Part shown: in pieces, positions 27,224-34,887 of the stretch
Position numbering within the stretch: the stretch's first letter is position 1
Layout of the letters: every line of letters begins with the position of its first letter
NCBI GenBank assembly: GCA_937139405.1
Contig: CAKZPV010000004.1
Span: 186,001-250,000 of the forward strand
DNA: 64,000 nt
Direction of reading: 5' to 3'
Source of the DNA: an uncultured Nitrospirota bacterium
GTDB taxonomy: Bacteria > Nitrospirota > Nitrospiria > Nitrospirales > UBA8639
Made by a program: the position numbers and the translations under genes
Notes under the pieces: generated by a model
Database searches by the model: none
Told to the model about the DNA's origin: nothing
Seen by the model: only the letters and a program-made list of their open reading frames with translations

Positions 27224-27658
27224 ATGTTGAATACCCTTCTTGTTACAACCTTTTTAGTTGCCCTGGCAGTTCTTATTCACTTTGAAGCACTCCGTTGGTT
27301 ATCAACATTTATGGGACCCACGCATGGACGCTTTCGCCTGGCTTTATTGGTCTGTATGTTAGGGGCGATGGTAGCTCATGTCATTGCAATATGGGTGTTT
27401 GGTTTAGGGTATTGTTATTTAACTGAGTCGGATCAGTTCGGTTCGCTCGAAGGTGGCTTCACACATACCTTGGCTGATTGTGGATACTACTCATTTGTGA
27501 CTTACACGACGTTAGGATTCGGGGACCTCATTCCCAAAGGACCCGTTCGATTCTTAACGGGTATGGAAGCTTTAACCGGACTTCTCCTGATCACCTAGAC
27601 CGCCTCCTTCATGTATATTCAAATGCAACAAGGTTGGATAACAAATTCTTCGTCATAA
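27224..27658 (+). pseudogene. Two-TM ion channel gene with in-frame amber stop
   Basis: The reading frame encodes two hydrophobic segments flanking a pore loop with the filter-like sequence TTLGFGDL near residue 93, typical of Ion_trans_2 (two-TM potassium channel-like) proteins. A TAG at 27596-27598 ends translation after 124 residues. The same frame then continues with TASFMYIQMQQGW and ends at TAA, giving 144 residues in total. The TAG stands where a tryptophan (TGG) would be natural, so a single base change or sequencing error probably broke the gene. Loss of the last 20 residues removes the end of the second membrane segment, so the short product may not fold as a channel. Confidence 0.7.
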
Positions 27659-27732
27659 TCGCTTCCTCAAAAGTATAGAAAGAACCTTCCTCCTCAACAG
27701 AGTCTCCTCGATAGTGCGGAAATTTCAGTTGC

Positions 27733-27879
27733 TTAATGACAAGGACTCGCGCACCAAAAGAAAAGATAAAGAAAGACAATAACTCCCAGACCAACCGCAC
27801 CGAAGAGATACCATTTCGCATTCTTACGACTTCCAGTCTTTGAGATTCTTGTATGAATTCTCTGCGTCTTCTCCGACAT
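27733..27879 (-). CDS. Small single-pass membrane peptide, 48 residues
   Basis: This short frame encodes a basic, polar N-terminus (MSEKTQRIHTR, then KTGSRKNAK) and one strongly hydrophobic segment at about residues 23-42 (WYLFGAVGLGVIVFLYLFFW), ending CASPCH. The layout is that of a small inner-membrane protein with the N-terminus inside. A longer overlapping frame (27609-27920) scrambles this hydrophobic segment and looks artificial. It lies 43 bp after the end of the universal stress protein gene on the same strand and could be the last gene of the oxidoreductase operon. No strong ribosome site precedes the ATG. Function unknown. Confidence 0.5.
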   Translation of the reverse strand: MSEKTQRIHTRISKTGSRKNAKWYLFGAVGLGVIVFLYLFFWCASPCH

Positions 27880-27921
27880 CTCTGATAGGCGTTCATCGTG
27901 ATATCCCTTTTTGTTTTCATC

Positions 27922-28788
27922 TTATGCTTGGACTAATAAAAGCGAACAGTCTGTATGATGCGCAACAGAATGTGACACACTGCCTAGAAAAAATCGGCTT
28001 ACTTCCGAATGACTATTCGTGCGCATCATCAAAAGATCGGGCTTGGTCTTTCTGACCTCCTCGACGATCGCGGCTGACGGAGCTCCTTCGACGGCCAGTC
28101 CTTTGGCTTGCTGCCCCAACCGTTCCAGCTCTATGCACAAGACCTGTGTAAATTTCTCTGCATAGCCGATCATTTCTTTGCGAAAGTCAGAAGGGATCAT
28201 CGCCCCAACTGGCCACACCGGTTGGACCATGGGAAGGACATGAAGGACCGTAATCGAGCAGGATTCCCGAAAAGGATTTTTTTTGAAAAATGCGAGGATC
28301 GCCTCAGTATCTTCATGACTTTCAATGGGAATGAGTACTTTCTTAACTTTTCGAATAGGTTGCTTGATAAGAAGAGTTGAGCAGGGAGCATGCGTCATCA
28401 CACGATGCGAGACACTCCCAAAGATTTGTTCTCGAATGAGTCCTAACCCACGCGCGCCCATAACCACCAAGTCAACTTTCTCATCCTGAGCCAATTTGAG
28501 AATTGATTCAGCTGGAGTACCCATCTCCAGTTGTTTTGAAACAGAGCCTGGATGAAGAGGTAACAGTGATACGGCTTGATCCAACACACGCTCTCCTTCT
28601 TCCTTCATCGCCAGTTCCACGGTCGTGGCTAAATCTTTTGCGACACCGGCCCCCATGGCCGGATAAGGGATACCTGGCACATTCACCACATTCAAAATTT
28701 TTAAACTTTCGGCTGGACTCAATGCCTCAAACGCCCGTGTCGCATCCAACGATTGGTCCGACCCATCAACCGCCAAGAGGTATTTCAT
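27922..28788 (-). CDS. Tandem universal stress protein, second domain degenerate
   Basis: A 288-residue protein with two Usp domains, opening MKYLLAVDGSDQS. The first has an intact nucleotide signature, GARGLGLIREQIFGSVS. In the second, the usual MGTHGRGG is replaced by MRTNSHSE before the conserved FFLGSVS, so the first two glycines of G-x2-G are lost and ATP binding is doubtful there. It lies 44 bp downstream of the flavoprotein gene of the pyruvate:ferredoxin oxidoreductase operon, so it is probably transcribed with it. That repeats the pairing of a stress protein with a redox enzyme seen at the hydrogenase. Confidence 0.9.
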   Translation of the reverse strand: MKYLLAVDGSDQSLDATRAFEALSPAESLKILNVVNVPGIPYPAMGAGVAKDLATTVELAMKEEGERVLDQAVSLLPLHPGSVSKQLEMGTPAESILKLAQDEKVDLVVMGARGLGLIREQIFGSVSHRVMTHAPCSTLLIKQPIRKVKKVLIPIESHEDTEAILAFFKKNPFRESCSITVLHVLPMVQPVWPVGAMIPSDFRKEMIGYAEKFTQVLCIELERLGQQAKGLAVEGAPSAAIVEEVRKTKPDLLMMRTNSHSEVSRFFLGSVSHSVAHHTDCSLLLVQA

Positions 28789-28832
28789 CGTTTGGCTCCT
28801 TTCATCATTCGGTATGTACTTGTTCCTTCTGC

Positions 28833-30461
28833 CTACCTAATTTCTCTCATCATATCGATAGCTCCGGAGGGACATTCTTCCATACATATGCCACATCCTT
28901 TGCAATAATCAAGATTGATTTCATACCGTTTTCCCGGGTTAAGTTTGATGATCGCGTTATCAGGACACACGCCATAACAGGTATCGCACTCAAAACAATT
29001 CCCACAGGAGAGACAGCGTCTGGCTTCGAGTAAGGCTGTCGCAATATCTAATCCACCAACCACTTCTTCAAATGTCGATCGTCTTCGGGCTACATTCAAA
29101 TACGGCTGGTGGCTCTTATCGGCATCGGTGTAGTACCAGGTATTCAAACGATCAAATGTTGCAACAGAGTTGGATGGTGGCTTTGCATAATGGAACCCGC
29201 GCAGATAGGCATCAATATGCTTGGCCGCTTTTTTCCCATGGCCGGTCGCCACAGTCACCGAACGTTCTGCTGGCACCATATCACCTCCTGCAAACACCCC
29301 CAAACGCCCTGTCATCATCGTATCGTCTACTTGAATGACGCCGTCAGACGAAACTTCTAATCCTGGCACATCTTTTAAAAATCGAGTATCCACTTCCTGC
29401 CCCAAAGCCAGAATCACTGTATCTGCCTCCAAGGTTTCCATTCGACCTGTAGGTTGAGCATAGCCTTTCTCATCCAATTTCATTTCCTCAACGGTTATGG
29501 CGTTTCCATCTATCTGACGAATCATGCTCAGCCATCGTGTTAGGACTCCCTCCTCTAGCGCCTCTTCCACCTCAAAATCATGGGCAGGCATATGCTCTCG
29601 ATCACGTCGATAAATGAGCAGCGTTTCCTCTGCGCCCAATCGCTTCGCCGTTCGTGCCGCATCAAGGGCCGTATCCCCTCCGCCATAGACCACCACTCGG
29701 CGACCAATCTTGGGAACCTCTTCTCCCTCCATCTTTTTTAACAACCCCAAGGCATCGATCATTCGACCAGTGTCTGGGCCAGGAATGTCGACCCGTTTAC
29801 TCAAATGAGCTCCAATAGCCAGAAACACAGCATCGAATGTTCCTTCTTTGATAGCCAGCTCTAAATTATCGACTTTTCGATTCAACTGGATGGACACGCC
29901 CATGCCTTCAATTCTGCCAATTTCGGCATCTACGATATTTCGAGGAAGTCGGTACTGTGGAATACCGAATCGCATCATGCCTCCCAGCTTTGGTCCTGCC
30001 TCATAGATCGTGACAGCATGACCCATCCGAGACAAATGGTAGGCCGCCGACAGCCCGCTGGGGCCAGCTCCAATGATGAGTACCTGTTTTCCTGTGGTCA
30101 CTCCTGCTTCAATCTGCCACCCCTGTTCAATCGCATAATCCCCTAAAAAGCGTTCTACTGAATGAATGCTCACAGCCTCATCAAGCTGGCCACGATTGCA
30201 TACTGTTTCGCAGGGGTGATAACACACGCGCCCATGAATCGCGGGGAACGGATTATCTTCCATAATTTTTCTCCAGGCCTCTTCGTATTTTCCTTCTTCT
30301 GCTTCATACAACCACCCTTGAATATTCTCCCCAGCTGGGCACCCTTGATTACAGGGTGGAAGATGGTCGACGTAGATCGGTCGCATCGTACGCCAATTGC
30401 CCGTATGATTTGCTAAGCTGGATGAAGGATCTAAAGTGATAGCAAAGGGTTTACGTTCCAT
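28833..30461 (-). CDS. NAD(P)H/FAD oxidoreductase with ferredoxin domain, fourth PFOR subunit
   Basis: The preferred ATG at 30461, preceded by GGAG and 1 bp after the beta-subunit stop, gives 542 residues. The protein resembles the glutamate synthase small subunit: an N-terminal cysteine-rich domain (PPCNQGCPAGEN, CYHPCETVCNRG), an FAD motif GAGPSGLSAAYHL near residue 130, and an NAD(P) motif VVVYGGGDTALDAARTAKRL near 270. The C-terminus adds two [4Fe-4S] clusters, CLSCGNCFECDTCYGVCP and CKGCGICMEECP. Fused to the ferredoxin part it replaces the usual small PorD subunit, so it probably passes electrons between the pyruvate enzyme and NAD(P)H. It belongs to the por operon. Confidence 0.9.
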   Translation of the reverse strand: MERKPFAITLDPSSSLANHTGNWRTMRPIYVDHLPPCNQGCPAGENIQGWLYEAEEGKYEEAWRKIMEDNPFPAIHGRVCYHPCETVCNRGQLDEAVSIHSVERFLGDYAIEQGWQIEAGVTTGKQVLIIGAGPSGLSAAYHLSRMGHAVTIYEAGPKLGGMMRFGIPQYRLPRNIVDAEIGRIEGMGVSIQLNRKVDNLELAIKEGTFDAVFLAIGAHLSKRVDIPGPDTGRMIDALGLLKKMEGEEVPKIGRRVVVYGGGDTALDAARTAKRLGAEETLLIYRRDREHMPAHDFEVEEALEEGVLTRWLSMIRQIDGNAITVEEMKLDEKGYAQPTGRMETLEADTVILALGQEVDTRFLKDVPGLEVSSDGVIQVDDTMMTGRLGVFAGGDMVPAERSVTVATGHGKKAAKHIDAYLRGFHYAKPPSNSVATFDRLNTWYYTDADKSHQPYLNVARRRSTFEEVVGGLDIATALLEARRCLSCGNCFECDTCYGVCPDNAIIKLNPGKRYEINLDYCKGCGICMEECPSGAIDMMREIR

Positions 30462-30462
30462 A

Positions 30463-31470
30463 TCACGACTCCATCGCAGGCTCAGTTGACAGGAGGTCAT
30501 ACAGGTGAATATTTTGATCCGCCATTCCTTGAATAGCCGCCAGCGCCTGTTCATCTCGCGGATTGAATAAGTGCTTGAATCGCCCTTGAAGTGACAAGTA
30601 TTGTTCAACCGAAATCTGTTTCCTAATTGTTGTTCGGTCAGTCACCACTCCCCATTCCGCTTCGAACAATGGGAACAAGCCACTTTCTACGGCCAATCGC
30701 GCAATCTTAATCGTTTGGGCTGGATCAGATTTCCACCCTAACGGACAGGGTACGTGAATATGGATATAGCGAGCCCCACGCATAGACATCGCTTTTGTCA
30801 CTTTGGTTTCCAGATCATGCAGATCTGCCACAGATGCGGTGGCCACAAACGGAATACCATGGGCCATAGCGATTCGTGGAAGATTTTTTCCAACGCCCGC
30901 AGGATTACCTGGTTCGATCCCCACAGCTTGCGTCGTATTGGTCCAAGCTCGTGCTGGCGTGGCCCCAGACCGCTGAACCCCAGTATTCATATAGGCTTCA
31001 TTGTCATAACAAATATATAAGACATCGTCATTGCGTTCGAACATTCCCGACAAACACCCAAACCCAATATCCACCGTTGCGCCATCCCCACCTTGAGCCA
31101 CCACTCGAATATCGGTCTTCCCTTTGGCGCGTAAGGCTGCGGCTACACCACTGGCCACTGCCGGCGCGTTCCCAAACAACGAATGTAGCCAAGGAATCTG
31201 CCATGCGCTTTCCGGATAGGGGCTAGAAAACACCTCCAAGCATCCCGTGGCATTAACCGCGACCATTTGGTTTTGAGTGGCACGCATCACCGCGTCTAGG
31301 GCATACCGCGCCCCGAGTGCTTCTCCACAACCCTGGCAGGCACGATGTCCAGAATTCAGGGAATTCGTTCGATCCATGCGGGCTTGTACCGTACGGTCGG
31401 CTTCATCCAATAACCGGTTGCCCACCGTGAATGTCCCTGTTTGATAAAACTTGACGCGTTGATAGGGCAT
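30463..31470 (-). CDS. porB: Pyruvate:ferredoxin oxidoreductase, beta subunit
   Basis: A 335-residue thiamine diphosphate-binding subunit. The motif GGDGATVDIGFGCLSGMF near residue 130, with DNEAYMNTGVQRSG shortly after, is the TPP/magnesium site of 2-oxoacid:ferredoxin oxidoreductases. ACQGCGEALGARY near residue 46 contributes cysteines for an iron-sulfur cluster, as in pyruvate-type beta subunits, and VPCPLGWKSDP near residue 246 is also typical. With alpha and gamma it oxidises pyruvate and CoA to acetyl-CoA and CO2, reducing ferredoxin, or works in reverse for CO2 fixation. Substrate is assigned by similarity; a 2-ketoisovalerate role is less likely but not excluded. Confidence 0.92.
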   Translation of the reverse strand: MPYQRVKFYQTGTFTVGNRLLDEADRTVQARMDRTNSLNSGHRACQGCGEALGARYALDAVMRATQNQMVAVNATGCLEVFSSPYPESAWQIPWLHSLFGNAPAVASGVAAALRAKGKTDIRVVAQGGDGATVDIGFGCLSGMFERNDDVLYICYDNEAYMNTGVQRSGATPARAWTNTTQAVGIEPGNPAGVGKNLPRIAMAHGIPFVATASVADLHDLETKVTKAMSMRGARYIHIHVPCPLGWKSDPAQTIKIARLAVESGLFPLFEAEWGVVTDRTTIRKQISVEQYLSLQGRFKHLFNPRDEQALAAIQGMADQNIHLYDLLSTEPAMES

Positions 31471-31487
31471 AGCGTTTCCCTCTTTGC

Positions 31488-32741
31488 TTAGGCAGTCTTC
31501 TCGCTCGATAAACCGATCTCACGAAGAAGATTTTCAGGCGTCGGACCAGATCGTCGTTGTTCTACTTGTCTAATTAACTCTCGCTTGATCGCCTCCCAAT
31601 TCAGATCTAGAAAATGTGGCTCTTCTAGACCTTCCAAACATGCAGCCTTAACCGCGTCAATCACTGAGGCTTTAGAAATCGGACGCCCTCCAAGCCCAGC
31701 AATCACGGTATCCACGACAGTCGGTAATCCCTGAAGGGCTATTTTGACCTCAGCAGACACAATCCCGCCCTTCCCTACTGCCAAGTCTTTTTCAATGACA
31801 ACAATCCGCTTGGCATAATGGACGATATGACGAAGTACTTGAGAGGGAAAGGGCCGGTAGGAACAGAGTTGTATGGCTCCCACGAGCCAGCCCTCCGCTC
31901 GTAAATCATCTACGGCATCTTTAATCGTGCCAATCACTGAGCCCAAGGCCAGCACAATGGTTTCGGCCTCATCCGTGTGATACTGCTTCAACAAACCACC
32001 GGATGGTCGCCGAAAGATATCCTGAAATTCTTGACTGATTCGTGGAATCGCCTCCAAGGCTTGTACATGTTTGTGATGTGCAAGGTAGCGCACTTCTGCA
32101 AAGGCCTCAGGACCAACCATGGCTCCAATGGAAACCGGATCTTGAGGATCTAACACTTGAACGGGTTCAAAGAGCGGCAAGTAGGCATCGACCTGCTCTT
32201 GTACTGGTAGGTCAACGACTTCAAATGCATGGGTGAGAATATACCCGTCCATGCACACCATCACCGGACAACTTAATTCTTCGGCTAAGCGAAAGGCTTG
32301 AATGTGCAGATCTACAGCCTCTTGATTGTCTTCGGCAAACAGCTGAAGCCAACCGGCATCCCGCATGGCCATGCTGTCGGAATGATCATTCCATATATTG
32401 ATGGGCGCGCCCACCGCACGATTGGCAATCGTCATCACAATAGGTAGGCCCAAGCCCGCTGCGCTATACACGGCTTCGGCCATAAATAGGAGGCCTTGGC
32501 TGGTCGTGGCCGTATAGGTCCTTGCTCCCATAGCCGAAGCCCCAATGAGCACACTCAACGCCCCAAATTCCGATTCGACATTGAGGAATTGGCAATGCCC
32601 AATGTCTCCTGCCTTCACTTTCCGAGACAGAGTTTCAACAATATGCGTTTGTGGCGAAATTGGGTAACAGGCCATGACCTCAGGGCGACACAAGGCCACG
32701 GCTTGAGCAACAGCTTGGGAACCTTCAATTTGCTGTTTCAC
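31488..32741 (-). CDS. porA: Pyruvate:ferredoxin oxidoreductase, alpha subunit
   Basis: A 417-residue subunit with the pyrimidine-binding domain of 2-oxoacid:ferredoxin oxidoreductases. MACYPISPQTHIVETL near residue 23 is the hallmark of pyruvate-type alpha subunits, FLNVESEFGALSVLIGAS near residue 53 holds the conserved catalytic glutamate, and TATTSQGLLFMAEAVY near 77 follows. The C-terminal transketolase-like domain begins near residue 255. Length is usual for the family. It lies 27 bp after the gamma gene and 17 bp before beta, in the order gamma, alpha, beta, flavoprotein. The operon is probably driven by the sigma54 element at 33401-33416. Confidence 0.93.
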   Translation of the reverse strand: MKQQIEGSQAVAQAVALCRPEVMACYPISPQTHIVETLSRKVKAGDIGHCQFLNVESEFGALSVLIGASAMGARTYTATTSQGLLFMAEAVYSAAGLGLPIVMTIANRAVGAPINIWNDHSDSMAMRDAGWLQLFAEDNQEAVDLHIQAFRLAEELSCPVMVCMDGYILTHAFEVVDLPVQEQVDAYLPLFEPVQVLDPQDPVSIGAMVGPEAFAEVRYLAHHKHVQALEAIPRISQEFQDIFRRPSGGLLKQYHTDEAETIVLALGSVIGTIKDAVDDLRAEGWLVGAIQLCSYRPFPSQVLRHIVHYAKRIVVIEKDLAVGKGGIVSAEVKIALQGLPTVVDTVIAGLGGRPISKASVIDAVKAACLEGLEEPHFLDLNWEAIKRELIRQVEQRRSGPTPENLLREIGLSSEKTA

Positions 32742-32768
32742 TATTTCCTCATGGTGATAGGAAGAAAA

Positions 32769-33341
32769 TTAGACCCCGACTTTGTGGGACGAAAGATAAT
32801 CAAAGGCATCATTAGCAACCTGAATATTTGATTCACTCATTTGGCCCGAAAATTTTTCTTTGATTGCATACTCGACCGACGATTTGGTTAAGGCCCCAGT
32901 TATTGAAGCAAAACCCGCAACCATTGCAACATTAGCTATTGAGCGCCCTAAGTGTTTTTCGGCAAAATCAGATGCAGGAAAACTATATACCTCCACTTCA
33001 GGATGTTGAACCATCCAATCCCTCAGACCGAGTTCTTCAACCTTTCGTATCGAATTCATCAAGACAATTCCTTGCTCAGATAACCCTCGAAAGACATGCT
33101 CCTGATACAGCAGAGTCGAGTCCTGAATGAGTAAGACATTGGGATGCGCCACTGGCTCACGGCTACGAATTTGACTAGTACCAATACGGCAGAATGCGGT
33201 GACCGGAGCTCCTGTTCGTTCAGATCCAAAACTGGGAAATGCTTGAGCCACCTTCCCATCGTGAAACGCAGCAGATGCGAGCAACTCTGCAGCCGTGACA
33301 ACCCCCTGCCCACCTCGCCCATGGATTCGTATTTCAATCAT
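32769..33341 (-). CDS. porG: Pyruvate:ferredoxin oxidoreductase, gamma subunit
   Basis: A 190-residue gamma subunit, the CoA-interacting part of the complex. The opening MIEIRIHGRGGQGVVTAAEL and the block AFPSFGSERTGAPVTAF near residue 35 are diagnostic of the pyruvate/ketoisovalerate gamma family. It is the first gene of the minus-strand operon, with alpha 27 bp downstream. No good ribosome site directly precedes the ATG (a GGAGA lies about 30 bases upstream), so translation may be weak or leader-dependent. A sigma54 promoter candidate at 33401-33416 and a palindromic site at 33536-33552 lie upstream. Confidence 0.93.
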   Translation of the reverse strand: MIEIRIHGRGGQGVVTAAELLASAAFHDGKVAQAFPSFGSERTGAPVTAFCRIGTSQIRSREPVAHPNVLLIQDSTLLYQEHVFRGLSEQGIVLMNSIRKVEELGLRDWMVQHPEVEVYSFPASDFAEKHLGRSIANVAMVAGFASITGALTKSSVEYAIKEKFSGQMSESNIQVANDAFDYLSSHKVGV

Positions 33342-33400
33342 TGGCCCAAGAATTACTCGGGTTGATTTCTATCTCCTTTATGGTCATGTCATTAATATTT

Positions 33401-33416
33401 GGCAAGAGATATGCCT
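33401..33416 (-). promoter_or_regulatory. Probable sigma54 (-24/-12) promoter of the por operon
   Basis: The minus strand reads AGGCATATCTCTTGCC, with GGCA and TTGC in place and the exact GG-N10-GC spacing. Transcription should start near 33390, about 50 bases before porG. The plus strand of the same bases also has GG-N10-GC, but no gene lies close downstream on that side and the activator-like site is placed for the minus strand. Confidence 0.55.
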
Positions 33417-33535
33417 TTTTCATCCATAGATGCAAAACACCGAAGGAAATTTGGAAATTAGTGACTCATGAAACCATGCCAAAGCGGAAACACTGAAATA
33501 GTGTGGAAATGCGCGTCAGTGGCACTAATTAGGGA

Positions 33536-33552
33536 TGTCGCTGAATGCAACA
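33536..33552. promoter_or_regulatory. Candidate activator binding site for the por operon (UAS)
   Basis: TGTCGCTGAATGCAACA fits the 7-3-7 layout TGTMGCN-N3-TGCNACA fully. It lies 120 bp upstream of the sigma54 element at 33401-33416, nearly the same distance as the 7082 site from its promoter. The rest of 33342-33730 shows no gene. Confidence 0.5.
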
Positions 33553-33730
33553 ACACATTCCTTATGCTCAGTTTTCTCTATGCTGACTGGAGGGCTAACC
33601 CTGAAATGTTCGTTGCCTGAAGGAGTTAAGATGGGGAGAAGCACTGGGGACTGGAAATGAGGTTCGGAGATTCTTTAGAATTCAATGTTATTTCAATCAG
33701 CATTTTTTTGCTTTACCAAAGGATTCATCC

Positions 33731-34699
33731 ATGCGATTCACGTTTGGGCTTTTCACTATCAGCTTAACCATTTTCCTTTCTTCGCCTGCCCTGGCCTATA
33801 AAGAAACTACGGTTTCGAATGGTGGCACGATTTCAGGAAAAGTGACATTGGCCGGAAAAGAACCCCCGGCATTAGCGTACAGTTTGATTACCAACCCCGA
33901 TACAGATTTTTGCGGGCGAATTTCGACGGGAACCGGATGGCGCCTGGTGGATGAATTTCAAGTGGCAGCGGATGGAGGGCTCCAAAATACAGTGGTCTTT
34001 CTCGAGGGAATTTCTCAAGGGAAACCTTTCTCCGAAACAAAACCCGTCAAAGTAACGGTGGAGGATTGTCTCTTTGCTCCATGGGTTTCAGTTGTGAAAA
34101 ATCAACAACCACTCCACATAGTCAACATGGACCCCATTATTCATGATGTACAAATTTACGAAACGGCCCCATTTGGCTCAAAAGTGATGCTACATCGCCC
34201 ACTTCGGCTCAATCCATTCCATCCTAAGAACCGAATTAAGGATCATCAACACAAACCTGGAGAGGCTATGCTCGACACGGTAAATTTCTCTCAGGGTCGT
34301 AGGATTTTGTACTTGGAATGCGGCTTTCATACGTACATGCAAAGTTGGGGAGTCAGAGTAGACAACCCGTACTACGCCATTACTAATGCGAAAGGGGATT
34401 TCACTCTTCCCAATATTCCGGAAGGAGTCTATTCCCTCGTAGCCTGGCACGCAGGGATGGGAGGATTCTTAAATATGAAAGTGGTGGTCCTAGCCAACGA
34501 AACCTTAAAAACCAAAATAGAGTTTCAGAATCCAATAGACCGGCGCATGGCCCATAATACAATGTCTCCCAATTATCGATATGGGACCGAGGTCCTGGAA
34601 AAAGAAGGAGCAGTCTACGACATTCAAACAACGCATGAAACCCAAGACATCCACAACAACCAGTCGGGAGGGTCCCCCAACCCACATTCTAGCCATTAA
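33731..34699 (+). CDS. Exported carboxypeptidase-regulatory/cupredoxin-like protein
   Basis: A 322-residue protein with a clear signal peptide (about residues 1-22, cleavage near ALAYK). A first beta-rich part (ISGKVTLAGKEPPAL near residue 38) is followed by cupredoxin-like segments with several histidines and a cysteine (IVNMDPIIHDVQIYE, LYLECGFHTYMQSWG). A carboxypeptidase regulatory-like domain follows (AITNAKGDFTLPNIPEGVY near residue 217), then a low-complexity tail. The ECGFH motif recalls a copper-site Cys-x2-His, so copper binding is possible but the ligand set is not certain. It stands alone between the por operon and ftsH. Confidence 0.75.
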   Translation: MRFTFGLFTISLTIFLSSPALAYKETTVSNGGTISGKVTLAGKEPPALAYSLITNPDTDFCGRISTGTGWRLVDEFQVAADGGLQNTVVFLEGISQGKPFSETKPVKVTVEDCLFAPWVSVVKNQQPLHIVNMDPIIHDVQIYETAPFGSKVMLHRPLRLNPFHPKNRIKDHQHKPGEAMLDTVNFSQGRRILYLECGFHTYMQSWGVRVDNPYYAITNAKGDFTLPNIPEGVYSLVAWHAGMGGFLNMKVVVLANETLKTKIEFQNPIDRRMAHNTMSPNYRYGTEVLEKEGAVYDIQTTHETQDIHNNQSGGSPNPHSSH

Positions 34700-34887
34700 T
34701 TATTCACATCCAAGGTACGGGTCTAGCCTGTTGAAGGAATGATACTTGACCCATGTTCTTGAGACAAATCTGGGAATGAGAAGAAAAAGATATTGTCAGA
34801 GGTCATAGGTACCGGCAAGATCGGCTAACTGAATAAACCCTAAGCCATCAAGTACACACGCCACTAAGCTTCTGAAATTGGAATTGT

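Noticed and set aside
27609-27920. 103-residue minus-strand frame after the Usp gene
   Set aside because: Its arginine-rich, frame-shifted sequence scrambles a clear hydrophobic helix that is coherent in the overlapping 48-residue frame, which was annotated instead.
33400-33414. Sigma54 element on the plus strand for the 33731 gene
   Set aside because: It would leave a leader of about 300 bases, and the palindromic site lies downstream rather than upstream of it; the minus-strand reading suits the por operon.
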